Below, one piece after another: positions 43,384-53,402 of a stretch of 64,000 bases of DNA; positions within the stretch are counted from its first letter, which is position 1, and the number at the start of each line of letters is the position of its first letter. The notes below the pieces were generated by a model that had not been told where the DNA came from, searched no databases, and saw nothing but the letters and a program-made list of their open reading frames with translations. Source of the stretch: Schistocerca nitens (Eukaryota; Arthropoda; Insecta; Orthoptera; Acrididae); contig NC_064614.1 in assembly GCF_023898315.1 (NCBI RefSeq), positions 1,057,356,432 to 1,057,420,431 on the forward strand, read 5' to 3'. The position numbers and the translations under genes were made by a program.

Positions 43384-43390
<7 letters not shown>
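43297..43390 (+). repeat. 94-bp duplicate of 42611-42704 lying between TA tracts
   Basis: It is identical by eye to 42611-42704, from AAGTTTATGATTTTAACATC to GTTATTTCTAGTTTA, in the same orientation and 686 bp downstream of the original. Confidence 0.95.

Positions 43391-43434
<44 letters not shown>
43389..43434. repeat. (TA)n microsatellite, middle tract
   Basis: About 23 TA units, ending at the left terminus of Tc1 copy 3. Confidence 0.95.
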
Positions 43435-43437
<3 letters not shown>

Positions 43438-44853
43438 TCCTGGAAATGGAAAAAAGAACACATTGACACCGGTGTGTCAGACCCACCATACTTGCTCCGG
43501 ACATTGCGAGAGGGCTGTACAAGCAATGATCACACGCACGGCACAGCGGACACACCAGGAATCGCGGTGTTGGCCGTCGAATGGCGCTAGCTGCGCAGCA
43601 TTTGTGCACCGCCGCCGTCAGTGTCAGCCAGTTTGCCATGGCATACGGAGCTCCATCGCAGTCTTTAACACTGGTAGCATGCCGCGACAGCGTGTACGTG
43701 AACCGTATGTGCAGTTGACGGACTTTGAGCGAGGGCGTATAGTGGGCATGCGGGAGGCCGGGTGGACGTACCGCCGAATTGCTCAACACGTGGGGCGTGA
43801 GGTCTCCACAGTACATCGATGTTGTCGCCAGTGGTCGGCGGAAGGTGCACGTGCCCGTCGACCTGGGACCGGACCGCAGCGACGCACGGATGCACGCCAA
43901 GACCGTAGGATCCTACGCAGTGCCGTAGGGGACCGCACCGCCACTTCCCAGCAAATTAGGGACACTGTTGCTCCTGGGGTATCGGCGAGGACCATTCGCA
44001 ACCGTCTCCATGAAGCTGGGCTACGGTCCCGCACACCGTTAGGCCGTCTTCCGCTCACGCCCCAACATCGTGCAGCCCGCCTCCAGTGGTGTCGCGACAG
44101 GCGTGAATGGAGGGACGAATGGAGACGTGTCGTCTTCAGCGATGAGAATCGCTTCTGCCTTGGTGCCAATGATGGTCGTATGCGTGTTTGGCGCCGTGCA
44201 GGTGAGCGCCACAATCAGGACTGCATACGACCGAGGCACACAGGGCCAACACCCGGCATCATGGTGTGGGGAGCGATCTCCTACACTGGCCGTACACCAC
44301 TGGTGATCGTCGAGGGGACACTGAATAGTGCACGGTACATCCAAACCGCCATCGAACCCATCGTTCTACCATTCCTAGACCGGCAAGGGAACTTGCTGTT
44401 CCAACAGGACAATGCACGTCCGCATGTATCCCGTGCCACCCAACGTGCTCTAGAAGGTGTAAGTCAACTACCCTGGCCAGCAAGATCTCCGGATCTGTCC
44501 CCCATTGAGCATGTTTGGGACTGGATGAAGCGTCGTCTCACGCGGTCTGCACGTCCAGCACGAACGCTGGTCCAACTGAGGCGCCAGGAGGAAATGGCAT
44601 GGCAAGCCGTTCCACAGGACTACATCCAGCATCTCTACGATCGTCTCCATGGGAGAATAGCAGCCTGCATTGCTGCGAAAGGTGGATATACACTGTACTA
44701 GTGCCGACATTGTGCATGCTCTGTTGCCTGTGTCTATGTGCCTGTGGTTCTGTCAGTGTGATCATGTGATGTATCTGACCCCAGGAATGTGTCAATAAAG
44801 TTTCCCCTTCCTGGGACAATGAATTCACGGTGTTCTTATTTCAATTTCCAGGA

Positions 44854-44858
<5 letters not shown>
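43433..44858 (+). mobile_element. intact Tc1 element, copy 3, inserted in a (TA)n tract
   Basis: 1,426 bp by alignment with copies 1 and 2. Both ends border TA repeats, a natural target. The outermost base of each terminus differs from the other copies: TACTCC instead of CACTCC on both ends. Confidence 0.95.
43679..44701 (+). CDS. Tc1-family transposase, complete (copy 3)
   Basis: 340 residues from MPRQRVREPYVQL, uninterrupted, with D155, D244 and E277 kept. It differs from copy 1 at about four positions within the 340 residues (V6 for G, RAARLQW for RTARLQW, TAIEP for TVIEP, and RRQEEMAW for RRQVEMAW), so copies 1 and 3 are the closest pair. Confidence 0.95.
   Translation: MPRQRVREPYVQLTDFERGRIVGMREAGWTYRRIAQHVGREVSTVHRCCRQWSAEGARARRPGTGPQRRTDARQDRRILRSAVGDRTATSQQIRDTVAPGVSARTIRNRLHEAGLRSRTPLGRLPLTPQHRAARLQWCRDRREWRDEWRRVVFSDENRFCLGANDGRMRVWRRAGERHNQDCIRPRHTGPTPGIMVWGAISYTGRTPLVIVEGTLNSARYIQTAIEPIVLPFLDRQGNLLFQQDNARPHVSRATQRALEGVSQLPWPARSPDLSPIEHVWDWMKRRLTRSARPARTLVQLRRQEEMAWQAVPQDYIQHLYDRLHGRIAACIAAKGGYTLY

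Positions 44859-44925
<67 letters not shown>
44855..44925. repeat. (TA)n microsatellite, right tract
   Basis: About 35 TA units after the right terminus of Tc1 copy 3. Confidence 0.97.
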
Positions 44926-44928
<3 letters not shown>

Positions 44929-45364
44929 GTGACCTGAAACGTTCAAATGGAATCATTTTATACTCAGTGGCATTGTGTTAATCGTAATTGAGTTACCAGT
45001 GTTCTATCTTTGCGATTAAAAAACATCCCGATACCTAACCATGGGCCAGAAAAAGAGAAATAACAAGTGGAAACCCAACATAATCCCGTACGCGGAAGGA
45101 AACATGCACAAAGTGGCATGAAAGGAAAAGTTACGACGCACTGTGTCTTGAATAATCAACGGTCTGTTGTCTCTAGTACCATCATATACTATAATGAGTT
45201 TAAGAAAATAATTTATTCACATATTTACAATGAGCAGATAAACATTACGTGTCCAACAGTCTCACAGCTATTTTACTGCCCCATAGCCTATCCGCGGTTT
45301 ACTTCCCATTTTATTTTCAACCACTTCATAATTACTAGGGGCACGATTGGTGATTTCCAATATT
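44926..45364. other. no recognisable gene
   Basis: A 99-codon plus-strand frame at 45067-45366 has no recognised domain. Confidence 0.4.
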
Positions 45365-45393
45365 AGTGCTTAGAGCCATTTGAACCATTTTTA
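45365..45393 (+). repeat. SINE 3' end scrap
   Basis: AGTGCTTAGAGCCATTTGAA, then CCATTTTTA: only the last 29 bp of the main SINE family. Confidence 0.75.
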
Positions 45394-45657
45394 TATTCAC
45401 ACAAAGTGTCGTGAACGTTGTTTCTTTACTTAGGGCATTTTACAATAGCTCTCTTAAAATCTTCCGTTACGAAACTGTGCAACGTCTTTAGCAAAGAAAC
45501 GATGTTAATGAGACGTAAGGCATCTTGAATTGTGAGCACAGAAATATAAACCTCTATAACAGCAACTGGTTGCAGCTAATTCATTACAAATTACCTTCAA
45601 TTTCAACTGTTTCAGTGTTCTACTACGTCCACAATAGCCAATAACCATTAACTAATG
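45394..45657. other. no recognisable gene
   Basis: AT-rich spacer. Confidence 0.4.
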
Positions 45658-46362
45658 TTAATACTCTGCCGTCCGGCTACTCCACAGTGGTGTCGTGAGC
45701 ATAGTATCAAGCAGTGGCCGGCGACAGCATTTTAGTATCTTTTGCGTTCTGTTGGTGATTTGTTTAGGTAACAATAAGTTACACACGTCAACTAGGTTTT
45801 TTTTGTTTTTATCAGTACTTGTGCCCTTTCATCATGACAGACAATAGAGACGATACGATTATTTACGACAAATGCGAGGAGCAAAATTGGAGGTTGCCAT
45901 TGCATCGCGTACGTCTCATCATGATCCGGTTGACAGACTTTCCGGTCACATTAAGCATCACCAACGAATAGGCCCACGTATTTCCGAAACGATAAAATAA
46001 AACGAAGAAACTGCCATGCATGTTCCAAAAACAAAGAACAACAACTTAATGTGCAAGTCTTGTGGAGTTGCGTTACATCATGGAGACTGTGAAAGAGAAA
46101 TACTAAGTACGAAAGACAATGCAAATAAACAAATATATGAAACAAATTTTGTATTTATTTATGTATATCTTCGAAATTCCATGAAAGTAGGGGAACGGGG
46201 TTGAGAACTTATGAGAACTAAGGACGAGATTAGTAAAACGAAACAATTTATAATCTCTCGATAATGTCAACAACGGCAGGCGACAAGCCAAGTAATTCGA
46301 ATTAGCGCTGCCGGCGCCAAGCGAATAAATTTCTACGAGACGTGCGGACGGCAAAGTGTTAA
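45658..46362 (+). mobile_element. internally deleted piggyBac-like element
   Basis: TTAA at 45658-45661 and 46359-46362 flanks inverted termini ACTCTGCCGTCCG and the complement of CGGACGGCAAAGT. TTAA targets and short termini of this kind are characteristic of piggyBac. At 705 bp, most of the transposase is missing. Confidence 0.88.
45835..46170 (+). pseudogene. piggyBac-like transposase remnants: start and C-terminal cysteine-rich end
   Basis: MTDNRDDTIIYDKCEEQNWR at 45835 may be the original N-terminus. The frame soon jumps to C-terminal text, DRLSGHIKHHQRIGPRISET then, at 46016-46100, NNLMCKSCGVALHHGDCERE. CX2C followed by GVALHHGDC resembles the cysteine-rich domain that ends piggyBac transposases (CPxCGVALC-x-x-CF). 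The DDD catalytic core is deleted. Confidence 0.7.
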
Positions 46363-46950
46363 TATGGAAACATCCAAAGATATACCGCAGGCGGTATATA
46401 TGAATATATCCCCCCCCCCCCGCCCTCACGGCACAGTCCCTCACGAATTTATTCCGCCGGCCGGATTGAAACCTTCATACCAATGTCTTTCTTCAATAAA
46501 CAGTAATGATAGTTATTTATACATGACTTTTTACTTGTTCGTGACTTGAGGTATCGACATGGGAAAGATATTATATGAAAATAAATCATTTTCAAGATTT
46601 TTTGTCGGAAAGTTAGCAAGAAGCCATAGAAGCAGCAGAACATCATAGTTGTGAACGGTTAAGTTCTTACAAACAACGCAGAATGCTTCTCCTAGTAACA
46701 TAACGTGAGCTGGGATGGAAGTGGGAGTAAGTCAAGTCACCGACTTATTAGCTTTGTGACCAATTGTTGATTACTGTGTTATTGATTCCGTATTAATGTT
46801 GCTAGGAGTTTTTAGTATGACAAAATGCCTTCGACACCTGTTCCATACAATTAGTAAGACATATTTTCCGTCTGCACTGAAATTTACTTGATTGTATTCA
46901 CTGGTGACATATACTTTCGTGTTCTATTATGACGTAACCGATTTTTATAC
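46363..46950. other. no recognisable gene
   Basis: Contains a C-rich tract at about 46410-46424 and otherwise AT-rich unique sequence. Confidence 0.4.
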
Positions 46951-46963
46951 TTTCTTTGTGCAG

Positions 46964-47059
46964 GCTACTTGTAAAAGCATCTGCAGCTGCCGCAGGTTTG
47001 AGGAGAACGACGTGCAGAAGCTGCGCGAAGAGTATTGGAACCAAATTGGATACGTCAAG
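46964..47059 (+). CDS. possible isolated exon of a DUF7869-type gene
   Basis: 96 bp open in one frame (32 codons), bordered by a pyrimidine-rich TTTCTTTGTGCAG and by AAG followed by GTACTTTTC, the consensus of splice sites. It encodes ATCKSICSCRRFEENDVQKL then REEYWNQIGYVK. The C-x-x-x-C start and an R-x-x-YW-x-x-G-Y motif recall a segment that, from memory, lies upstream of DUF7869 in arthropod proteins. The DUF7869-like piece begins 150 bp downstream. It may be the remains of one gene or retroelement with introns. The length is short, so caution is due. Confidence 0.4.
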
Positions 47060-47212
47060 GTACTTTTCTCTTTGGTATAATCAGCATAGTGGAGACATAA
47101 CAAAGAGGCTGCATAAAATGGTTTGTTTTATAGGCTTTAATTTTCGTAGTGGCAAACTGTATGGTTGATTAAGGTAGTTTGAAACTTCTACTGTTAGGGA
47201 ATTCAAACATGC

Positions 47213-47690
47213 CTTGTGACGGAGATTTCAGCATAACGGAGAAGAGAAAGAGAGTTTTACAACCAATGACTTCTGATGAAATAGCTGATATGACTAGAGA
47301 CGCAAAGAATGTACAACCATCAATGCTGTAAATATGACGGAGGAAGATTTCGATGATTTCAGCTTGACATGTGATGCATTATTGCACACAGCACCAGTGA
47401 AGATCAGTTGTCTTTTTTGGATTACAATTGTGAGGGACAAGCTGCCCATCATAGAACTAAAAGATTCGTTCAATGAAATGGAACCGTTGAGGGAGGGCAA
47501 CATTTGGAAAAAGGGTAGATCTGTCAAGAGCATTTCTGCAGTTCGTTCTTTATCACCAGTTGGATCAGGGCCCACCATTATCAATATTAAAAAAAGACCT
47601 GGCGATGTTGGATCACAAGGACATCCAATATCATTCATTTTACCGCAGGCTTTGTACATCATAATAGTATTTCTTACACAAATGTGACAG
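47213..47690 (+). pseudogene. DUF7869-like C-terminal fragment
   Basis: MPCDGDFSITEKRKRVLQPM (47212 on) matches the family's LP-x-DRDF-x-IEKRKR motif, followed by TSDEIADMTRDAKN. After a frame change at about 47325, 47334-47687 is open: MTEEDFDDFSLTCDALLHTA, then KDSFNEMEPLREGNIWKKGR and a lysine-rich end. The ending resembles the family's terminal region. The function is unknown. Confidence 0.5.
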
Positions 47691-47957
47691 ATTACTGTAA
47701 ATACATTTCTAAATTTAAAATTTTGTAAATACAGCTTCGTATTGTGTAGCTTCTCCTGTGAAATTTGTTTTTCCTGGCATACCCCCTTTCCCATGTCGAC
47801 GTCTCAAGTGTAACCAATAATCTTTCCAGTCATTCACCACGTTTTAGTCAAGTGTAAACCGCAGTAATTTACATCACGTCACTTCAAATTGCTCATCATA
47901 GACTTAGCTTAATCGAAACACAGGTAAACGTAGGTATCTGTACGTAGATAATACAAG
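47691..47957. other. no recognisable gene
   Basis: AT-rich spacer before a Tc1 relic. Confidence 0.4.
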
Positions 47958-49303
47958 TACACTACTGGCCATTAAAATTCCTACACCACGAAGATGACGT
48001 GCTACAGACGCAAAATTTAACCGACAGGCAGAAGATGCTGTGATATGCAAATTATAAGCTTTTCAGAGTATTCCCACAAGGTTGGTGCCGGTGGCGACAC
48101 CTACAACGTGCTGACATGAGGACAGTTTCCAACCGATTTCTCATACACAAATAGCAGTTGACCGGCGTTTCCTGGTAAACGTTGTTGTGATGCCTCGTGT
48201 AAGGAGGAAAAATGGGTACCATCACATTTCCGACTTTGATAAAGGTCAGATTGTTGTAGCCTATCGCGATTGCGGTCTATCGTATCGCGACATTGCTGCT
48301 CGCGTTAGTCGAGACCCAATGACTGCTAGCAGAATATGAAATCGGTGGGTTCAGGAGGGTAATACGGAACGCCGAACTGTATCCCAACGGCCTCGTATCA
48401 CTAGCAGTCGAAATGACACGCTTCTTATCCGCATTGCTGTAACGGATCGTGCAGCCACGTCTCGCTCTCTGAGTCAACAGATGGAGACGTTTGCAAGACA
48501 ACAACCATCTGCACGAACAGTTCGACGACTTTTGCAGCAGCATGGACTATCAGCTCGGAGACCATGGCTGCGGTTACCCTTGACGCTGCATCAAAGACAG
48601 GAGCGCCTGCGATGGTGTACTCAACGACGAACGTGGGCGCACCAATGGCAAAACGTCATGTTTTCGGATGAATCCAGGTTCTGTTTACAGCATCATGATG
48701 GTCGCATCCGTGTTTGGCGACATCGCGGTGAACGCACATTGGAAGAATCTATTCGTCACCGCCATACTGGCGTATCACCCGGCATGATGGTATGGGGTGC
48801 CATTGGTTACAAGTCTCGGTCACCTCTTGTTCGCATTGACGGCACTTTGAACAGTGGACGTTACATTTCAGATGTAATACGACACGTGGCTCTACCCTTC
48901 ATTCGATCCCTACGAAACCCTACAATTCAGCAGGATAATGCAGTCTCTGCACGGGCCTTTCTGGATACAGAAAATGTTCGACTGCTGCCCTGGCCAGCAC
49001 ATTCTCCAGATCTCTCTCCAATTGAAAACGTCTCGTCAATAGTGGCCGTGCAACTGGCTCGTCACAATACTGCAGTCACTATTCTTGATTAACTGTGGTA
49101 TCGTGTTGAAGCTGCATGGGCAGCTGTACCTGTACACGCCATCCAAGCTCTGTTTGACTCAATGCCCAGGCGTATCAAGGCCGTTATTACGGCCAGAGGT
49201 GCTTGTTCTGGGTACTGATTTCTCAGGATCTAAGCACCCAATTTACGTGAAAATGTAATCACATGGCAGTTCTAGTATAATATAATTTAAGGGCCAGAGT
49301 GTA
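47958..49303 (+). mobile_element. Tc1-like element of a second subfamily, near full length
   Basis: TA at 47958-47959 and 49302-49303. The left end CACTACTGGCCATTAAAATT and the complement of the right end CACTCTGGCCCTTAAATTAT form diverged inverted repeats. The length of 1,346 bp is near normal. Confidence 0.93.
48190..49218 (+). pseudogene. Tc1-family transposase with two in-frame stops and a small deletion
   Basis: From MPRVRRKNGYHHISDFDKGQ at 48190 one frame runs almost throughout. A TGA stop lies in HTH 1 (48346-48348), and a TAA at 49090-49092 lies 20 or so codons after the catalytic Glu. Between them are LPLTLHQRQERLRWC, MFSDESRFCLQHHDG (first Asp kept), a damaged second motif (QQDNA then SARAF, a few codons missing around RPH), and WPAHSPDLSPIENV (Glu kept). 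The tail after the second stop, VEAAWAAVPVHAIQALFDSM and then CSGY, is in frame. The few lesions suggest a fairly recent death. Confidence 0.92.
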
Positions 49304-49888
49304 TTATTACATTTTGCTTAGTTTCTAAACATTCCAAACAGCAATTAGAATTCCTTCTAGTCTAGATCATGGATACATACAAATATTCAAAAATGTAAGG
49401 TATTTAAAACGTAAATATCTACATACTCTCTTGGAATGTGCTTACTTATTTTTGATGATAAAGTGCTTTAATTTATGGAGGTTCTGGGTATGAAATCACA
49501 TAACACCTTTCATGAGGTTTCGTGGCTGCCTTGTATGGTCCGGTATATAACAATTCTCATTTTTTGTTTCTTTTTGTAAGATTGAGGGATTCGGGTGAGT
49601 TTTCAGTAGTATTTTCTCAGCAACGTGAAGTTTCTGCATCCGACGTAGCCTCTGGTCATGGGCGGACTTTCGAAGGCGTGTAGATGCGCCCACCAAGATA
49701 AGTGCTTGTCTAATCTTTTCCTCGTCTGTATGTCCGCGTGCGGGCACTGGAGGAGTGGGCCTTCCCATTCATTTCTTTCTGCGGTTCGCAGCATTTCCAC
49801 AATATTTGTTTGATGTGTGGAGATATGTGGAAGGTTATGTACCACCTGTTAAAATGGAGACACAATTTAAATCCGTTTAGCTTGCCAT
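49304..49888. other. no recognisable gene
   Basis: A minus-strand frame at 49496-49768 reads like coding sequence in places (HTDEEKIRQALILVG) but I cannot place it. Confidence 0.4.
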
Positions 49889-49891
49889 GCG

Positions 49892-50088
49892 TGAAATGTA
49901 TTTGCAGTTGCGAATTTGAACTACCTCCGGCTGTATAATGGAATGAGGACAATGAATATCTGTGCCGCACTGGGACATAAACGCAGATTTCTCGCATCGG
50001 TTATTCCAGCCCGATTCACGGCCAGCTTCAGACATTCATATGCCGTCATCCGTGTGTCACACTTGCACTCCTACACATCATTAATGGT
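49892..50088 (+). repeat. tRNA-like SINE of a third family, copy A
   Basis: It begins GAAATGTATTTGCAGTTGCG, then GAACTACCTCCGGCTGTATA. The central tRNA-like part is degraded. It is cut by the insertion site of the next SINE. Confidence 0.6.
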
Positions 50089-50099
50089 ATTCTCATACG

Positions 50100-50230
50100 C
50101 TCTGCCTCGTGATGGCTGGGTGTTGTGTGCTGTCCTTAGGTTAGTTAGGTTTAAGTAGTTCTAAGTTCTAGGGGACTTATGACCACAGCAGTTGAGTCCC
50201 ATAGTGCTCAGAGCCATTTGAACCATTTTT
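50100..50230 (+). repeat. 5'-truncated main-family SINE with 11-bp target duplication
   Basis: Lacks the tRNA head; it starts at GCCTCGTGATGGCTGG. ATTCTCATACG flanks it at 50089-50099 and 50231-50241. Confidence 0.92.
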
Positions 50231-50302
50231 ATTCTCATACGAGGGAGAGATTGTATTTTGAAGTCGCAGGCCTATTGCGAAATTCAGCTGCTCTGAAAGA
50301 TA

Positions 50303-50562
50303 GGAAATGTACTCACAGCTGCGAATATGAACCACCTCCAACTTTATAATGGAATGATGACAGTAAAATTTGGTGCCGACCCGAGACTCGAACCGGAATA
50401 TCCCGCTTTACTTGAGCGGTCGCCTTTACTACTTCAGATATCCAAGCGCGAATCATGGCCACACCCGAACTGCCATATGGGGTCACCGATGTTTCGTACA
50501 TCCCATTAATGTGCATACATGTTCGAAGTAACATTCCATCGTACTTCACGACACAGGCACAA
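50303..50562 (+). repeat. tRNA-like SINE of the third family, copy B
   Basis: It begins GAAATGTACTCACAGCTGCG. The complement of 50373-50455 is tRNA-like with a CCGGTTCGAGTCTCGG T-arm and B box. This copy keeps the clearest tRNA-like part. Confidence 0.7.
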
Positions 50563-51110
50563 CAGATTCGTATTTATCGCCCGACACCGGGTCTGTAACT
50601 TTCAAATAAAATATCTAAGTGTGCTGGAATAACATCAATGCGAGATACGAGTACATACATGATCGACGACCAAATCTCTCTCCCTACGGTGGTCCATAGT
50701 GTGGAGTGCCAACCATCAGCCCTTCCTCCCTCCGAACGTCCGGGTCATGTGGTATCACACAGTCAACAGGAAATTTTCCACAAAGTAGCGACTACTCAGC
50801 ATCAGTTTGTCAGATCCCCCTCTTTGTCTCTTTCGCCCGTAACTCGGCACTGATAACCACCGTCTGACCTGCACCACTTCGCACAAAGTCTGGCGATTCG
50901 TGCAGAAAATGTCTGCCTGCTACATCTGAGTGCCACTAGATGCGATCGAACTTCTATATCTGGAGGACATATATTTTCCAGCCACCAAATATCATCCCAT
51001 TAAGTGTGTCACTGTTTGGAGGGGGGGGGGGAGTTACCTATTCCGTGAGGGAGCAAAACCCCGCCTCTACTTCTGGCAGTATTTAGAAACATCCCACGCA
51101 GCGCTAGAAC
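50563..51110. other. no recognisable gene
   Basis: Contains a G tract at about 51020-51032. Short frames only. Confidence 0.4.
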
Positions 51111-51122
51111 ATACGCCACATT

Positions 51123-51482
51123 TTGTATGATGGGCTCCAATTGGTTCCCAAGTTGTGCAGCGACCGTAAACCATAAAATTACCAAATAAGCAGCAACCAG
51201 TCGCAAGATCATGTTTTCTTTACTTACTTTTGCAAATCGATTTCAACTGATGAACAGCCATCATCGGTGCTTTCAACGTGTATGTTCCCTGAGTAATAAC
51301 ACTGTCTTAATAAGACGCCACACTTAATGTTTGGCGCCTGTTTAAGACAGTGTTACTACTCAGGGAACATACACGTTGAAAGCACCGATGATGGCTGTTC
51401 ATCAGTTGAAATCGATTTGCAAAAGTAAGTAAAGAAAACATGATCTTGCGACTGGTTGCTGCTAATTTGGTAATTTTTAATT
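51123..51482. mobile_element. foldback element with a long hairpin, flanked by 12-bp direct repeats
   Basis: 51175-51320 and the complement of 51335-51478 form nearly perfect arms of about 140 bp, including CAGCAACCAGTCGCAAGATC and CATCATCGGTGCTTTCAACG. The centre is CACACTTAATGTTTGG. ATACGCCACATT occurs at 51111-51122 and 51483-51494, a possible target duplication. A 52-bp unpaired part (51123-51174) lies at the left. No reading frame. The class is unknown. Confidence 0.85.
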
Positions 51483-51494
51483 ATACGCCACATT

Positions 51495-51824
51495 ACCGAC
51501 TTTTATTTAGCAACTATATTCGAGGGCTCTTTGTTGGAGCTCCATTTAGTTGGGAATTGCTGAGAGGTGAGGGCATCAGCCCGCTTCCGGTGGTGTCTGA
51601 GTTTGAGCTGCCTACGATCGATTCTGCATCCAACCTCCGTGGACAGGAGATGGCGGCGTAAATGCGCGGATTTTTTTACTCAGTCTTTTCTTTCTCAATG
51701 TAGGTAATGTCTGTTCCACATAATAATAGTCAAAATTATTTAAAAAAGCGAATAAAAGTGAACAAACAAAAAAAGAAAACCTTCCACTTCTGTCGATTCC
51801 TAAATTTCCCCTTTTCGACCCTCC
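51495..51824. other. no recognisable gene
   Basis: Short frames only. Confidence 0.4.
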
Positions 51825-51990
51825 ACAGGATCACTAGCGGTGAGGAATGAGACCCCTGCCCAGTCTGTCCCCAGAGCTCATGTAAAGTGAGAAATCCAGG
51901 CTCACGTTCGAGACTGGTACATATTTTCACTGTCATCATCACATTATACACCTGGCGGTGATTCATATTCGTAACTGTGAATACATTTCC
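51825..51990 (-). repeat. tRNA-like SINE of the third family, copy C
   Basis: Minus-strand copy, diverged. The complement starts GGAAATGTATTCACAGTTAC, then GAATATGAATCACC. The tRNA-like part is degraded. Confidence 0.6.
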
Positions 51991-51999
51991 TGTCTATCA

Positions 52000-53170
52000 T
52001 AGCAGTTGCAGTCGTCGCAGTTCCTGTTCCTTTTGACATACATGCATGTTCGAAAGAACACAGTATCATACTTCTGCACAACACAGGCACTGCAACTTAG
52101 CGTTTAGTTTGTTATTGTGAAACAAAGCTCTTAACAAAATTATTAAATTCGCGGAAAAAGCTTGCTGTGGAGTTCGATTCTGGATGAACGTTTAATGTTG
52201 TGCTCTTGTAAAACTGTCTTCCACTTTTTAATAGTATTACTCAGAACATCATCAGTGAGAATTGCATCTGGTACCAAAACATTCGATATGTCCATTGGCT
52301 TGACAAGTTCGCAGTAAACAATGCACACGTCAGTGCAGGTTTGGAACGTACCAATACTGAAAAACCTTTTGTTTACACTTTTCAACCTCAAAGTAATTCC
52401 ATGTCAGGTGCGTATACCATCCAAGTTGATCACGATATGCAGAAGGTATACACACACATCACGATTCAGAGTCGTCCGCTCGCCTGTGGAACAGGACATT
52501 GTTATGCATTATATAATGCTGCGTCATCTTGTGATGTGGGTTTAACTGTCGCCCACTTCGAGACTACATCCCACAAGATTTCCTTGGCGCATCTCTAGGC
52601 AATAATGTCAATGCAGCGTGTCTTTCATTAACAGGATCTTGAAACCTTTGTTTGATGAGGTCGGAAAATTCCAGAAACCCTTGCGAAAGTGTCGAGAGAG
52701 CATTGTGATGCGTGGGAGCAATATACTCCAGCGACATCACTGGTGGGTCGCTGGAGGGAACATCCTCCATGTGGAGAACAAGTCTCGTAAGAAAGCGTTA
52801 GAGCGGGAGGTTGGCGAGCGGCCCACTAGGTGGTGCTGAAGACTATGGTGCGGGAAGTAGCTCTGTGTGTGGCAGTCACGAGAGACCTGCATGTACGAGA
52901 GGAGTGACTGAGTACTGCGATCTGAATTGTACGTCCCTGTGATGTGTGAGGCTTTCGGCAGCGAAGTTGGACGGCTGTTTCTATGGTGAGCTGGAATTTT
53001 TGATCTTCGGGAGACTGTGTCGACATCTAAGCTAAGTGGCTTTTCGGTTCCTCCAGTGCAGTCATTGAGTTTTGAATTTATGTCCTTGTGGACATTTCAA
53101 AACTTTAGTTTCTAGGGTTAAGCTCACCTTACGCTCTGTTCAAGTGGCTGATTGTGTATCTTCTCCACTA
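52000..53170. other. no recognised gene
   Basis: Frames at 52143-52391 (-) and 52341-52598 (+) overlap. The plus one (PFVYTFQPQSNSMSGAYTIQ) reads like protein but I cannot place it. 52640-53050 is more GC-rich without motifs. Confidence 0.35.
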
Positions 53171-53185
53171 AATGTTGAAATTGTG

Positions 53186-53391
53186 GTTCAAAAAATGGTT
53201 CAAATGGCTCGGAGCACTATGGGACTCAACTGCTGAGGTTATTAGTCCCCTAGAATTTAGAACTAGTTAAACCTAACCAACCTAAGGACATCACAAACAT
53301 CCATGCCCGAGGCAGGATTCGAACCTGCGACCGTAGCGGTCTTGCGGTTCCAGACTGCAGCGCCTTTAACCGCACGGCCACTTCGGCCGGC
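53186..53391 (-). repeat. full-length tRNA-derived SINE with 11-bp target duplication
   Basis: Minus-strand copy. TTGAAATTGTG at 53175-53185 and 53392-53402 is a perfect duplication. Confidence 0.95.
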
Positions 53392-53402
53392 TTGAAATTG
53401 TG

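Noticed and set aside
43234-44925. CRISPR-like or tandem array at the TA tracts
   Set aside because: The tracts are plain dinucleotide repeats separated by a duplicated segment and a transposon, with no spacers. The DNA is eukaryotic.
51123-51482. Hammerhead-type ribozyme in the foldback
   Set aside because: CTGATGA occurs, but I could not find a GAAA partner and stem arrangement that completes the core.
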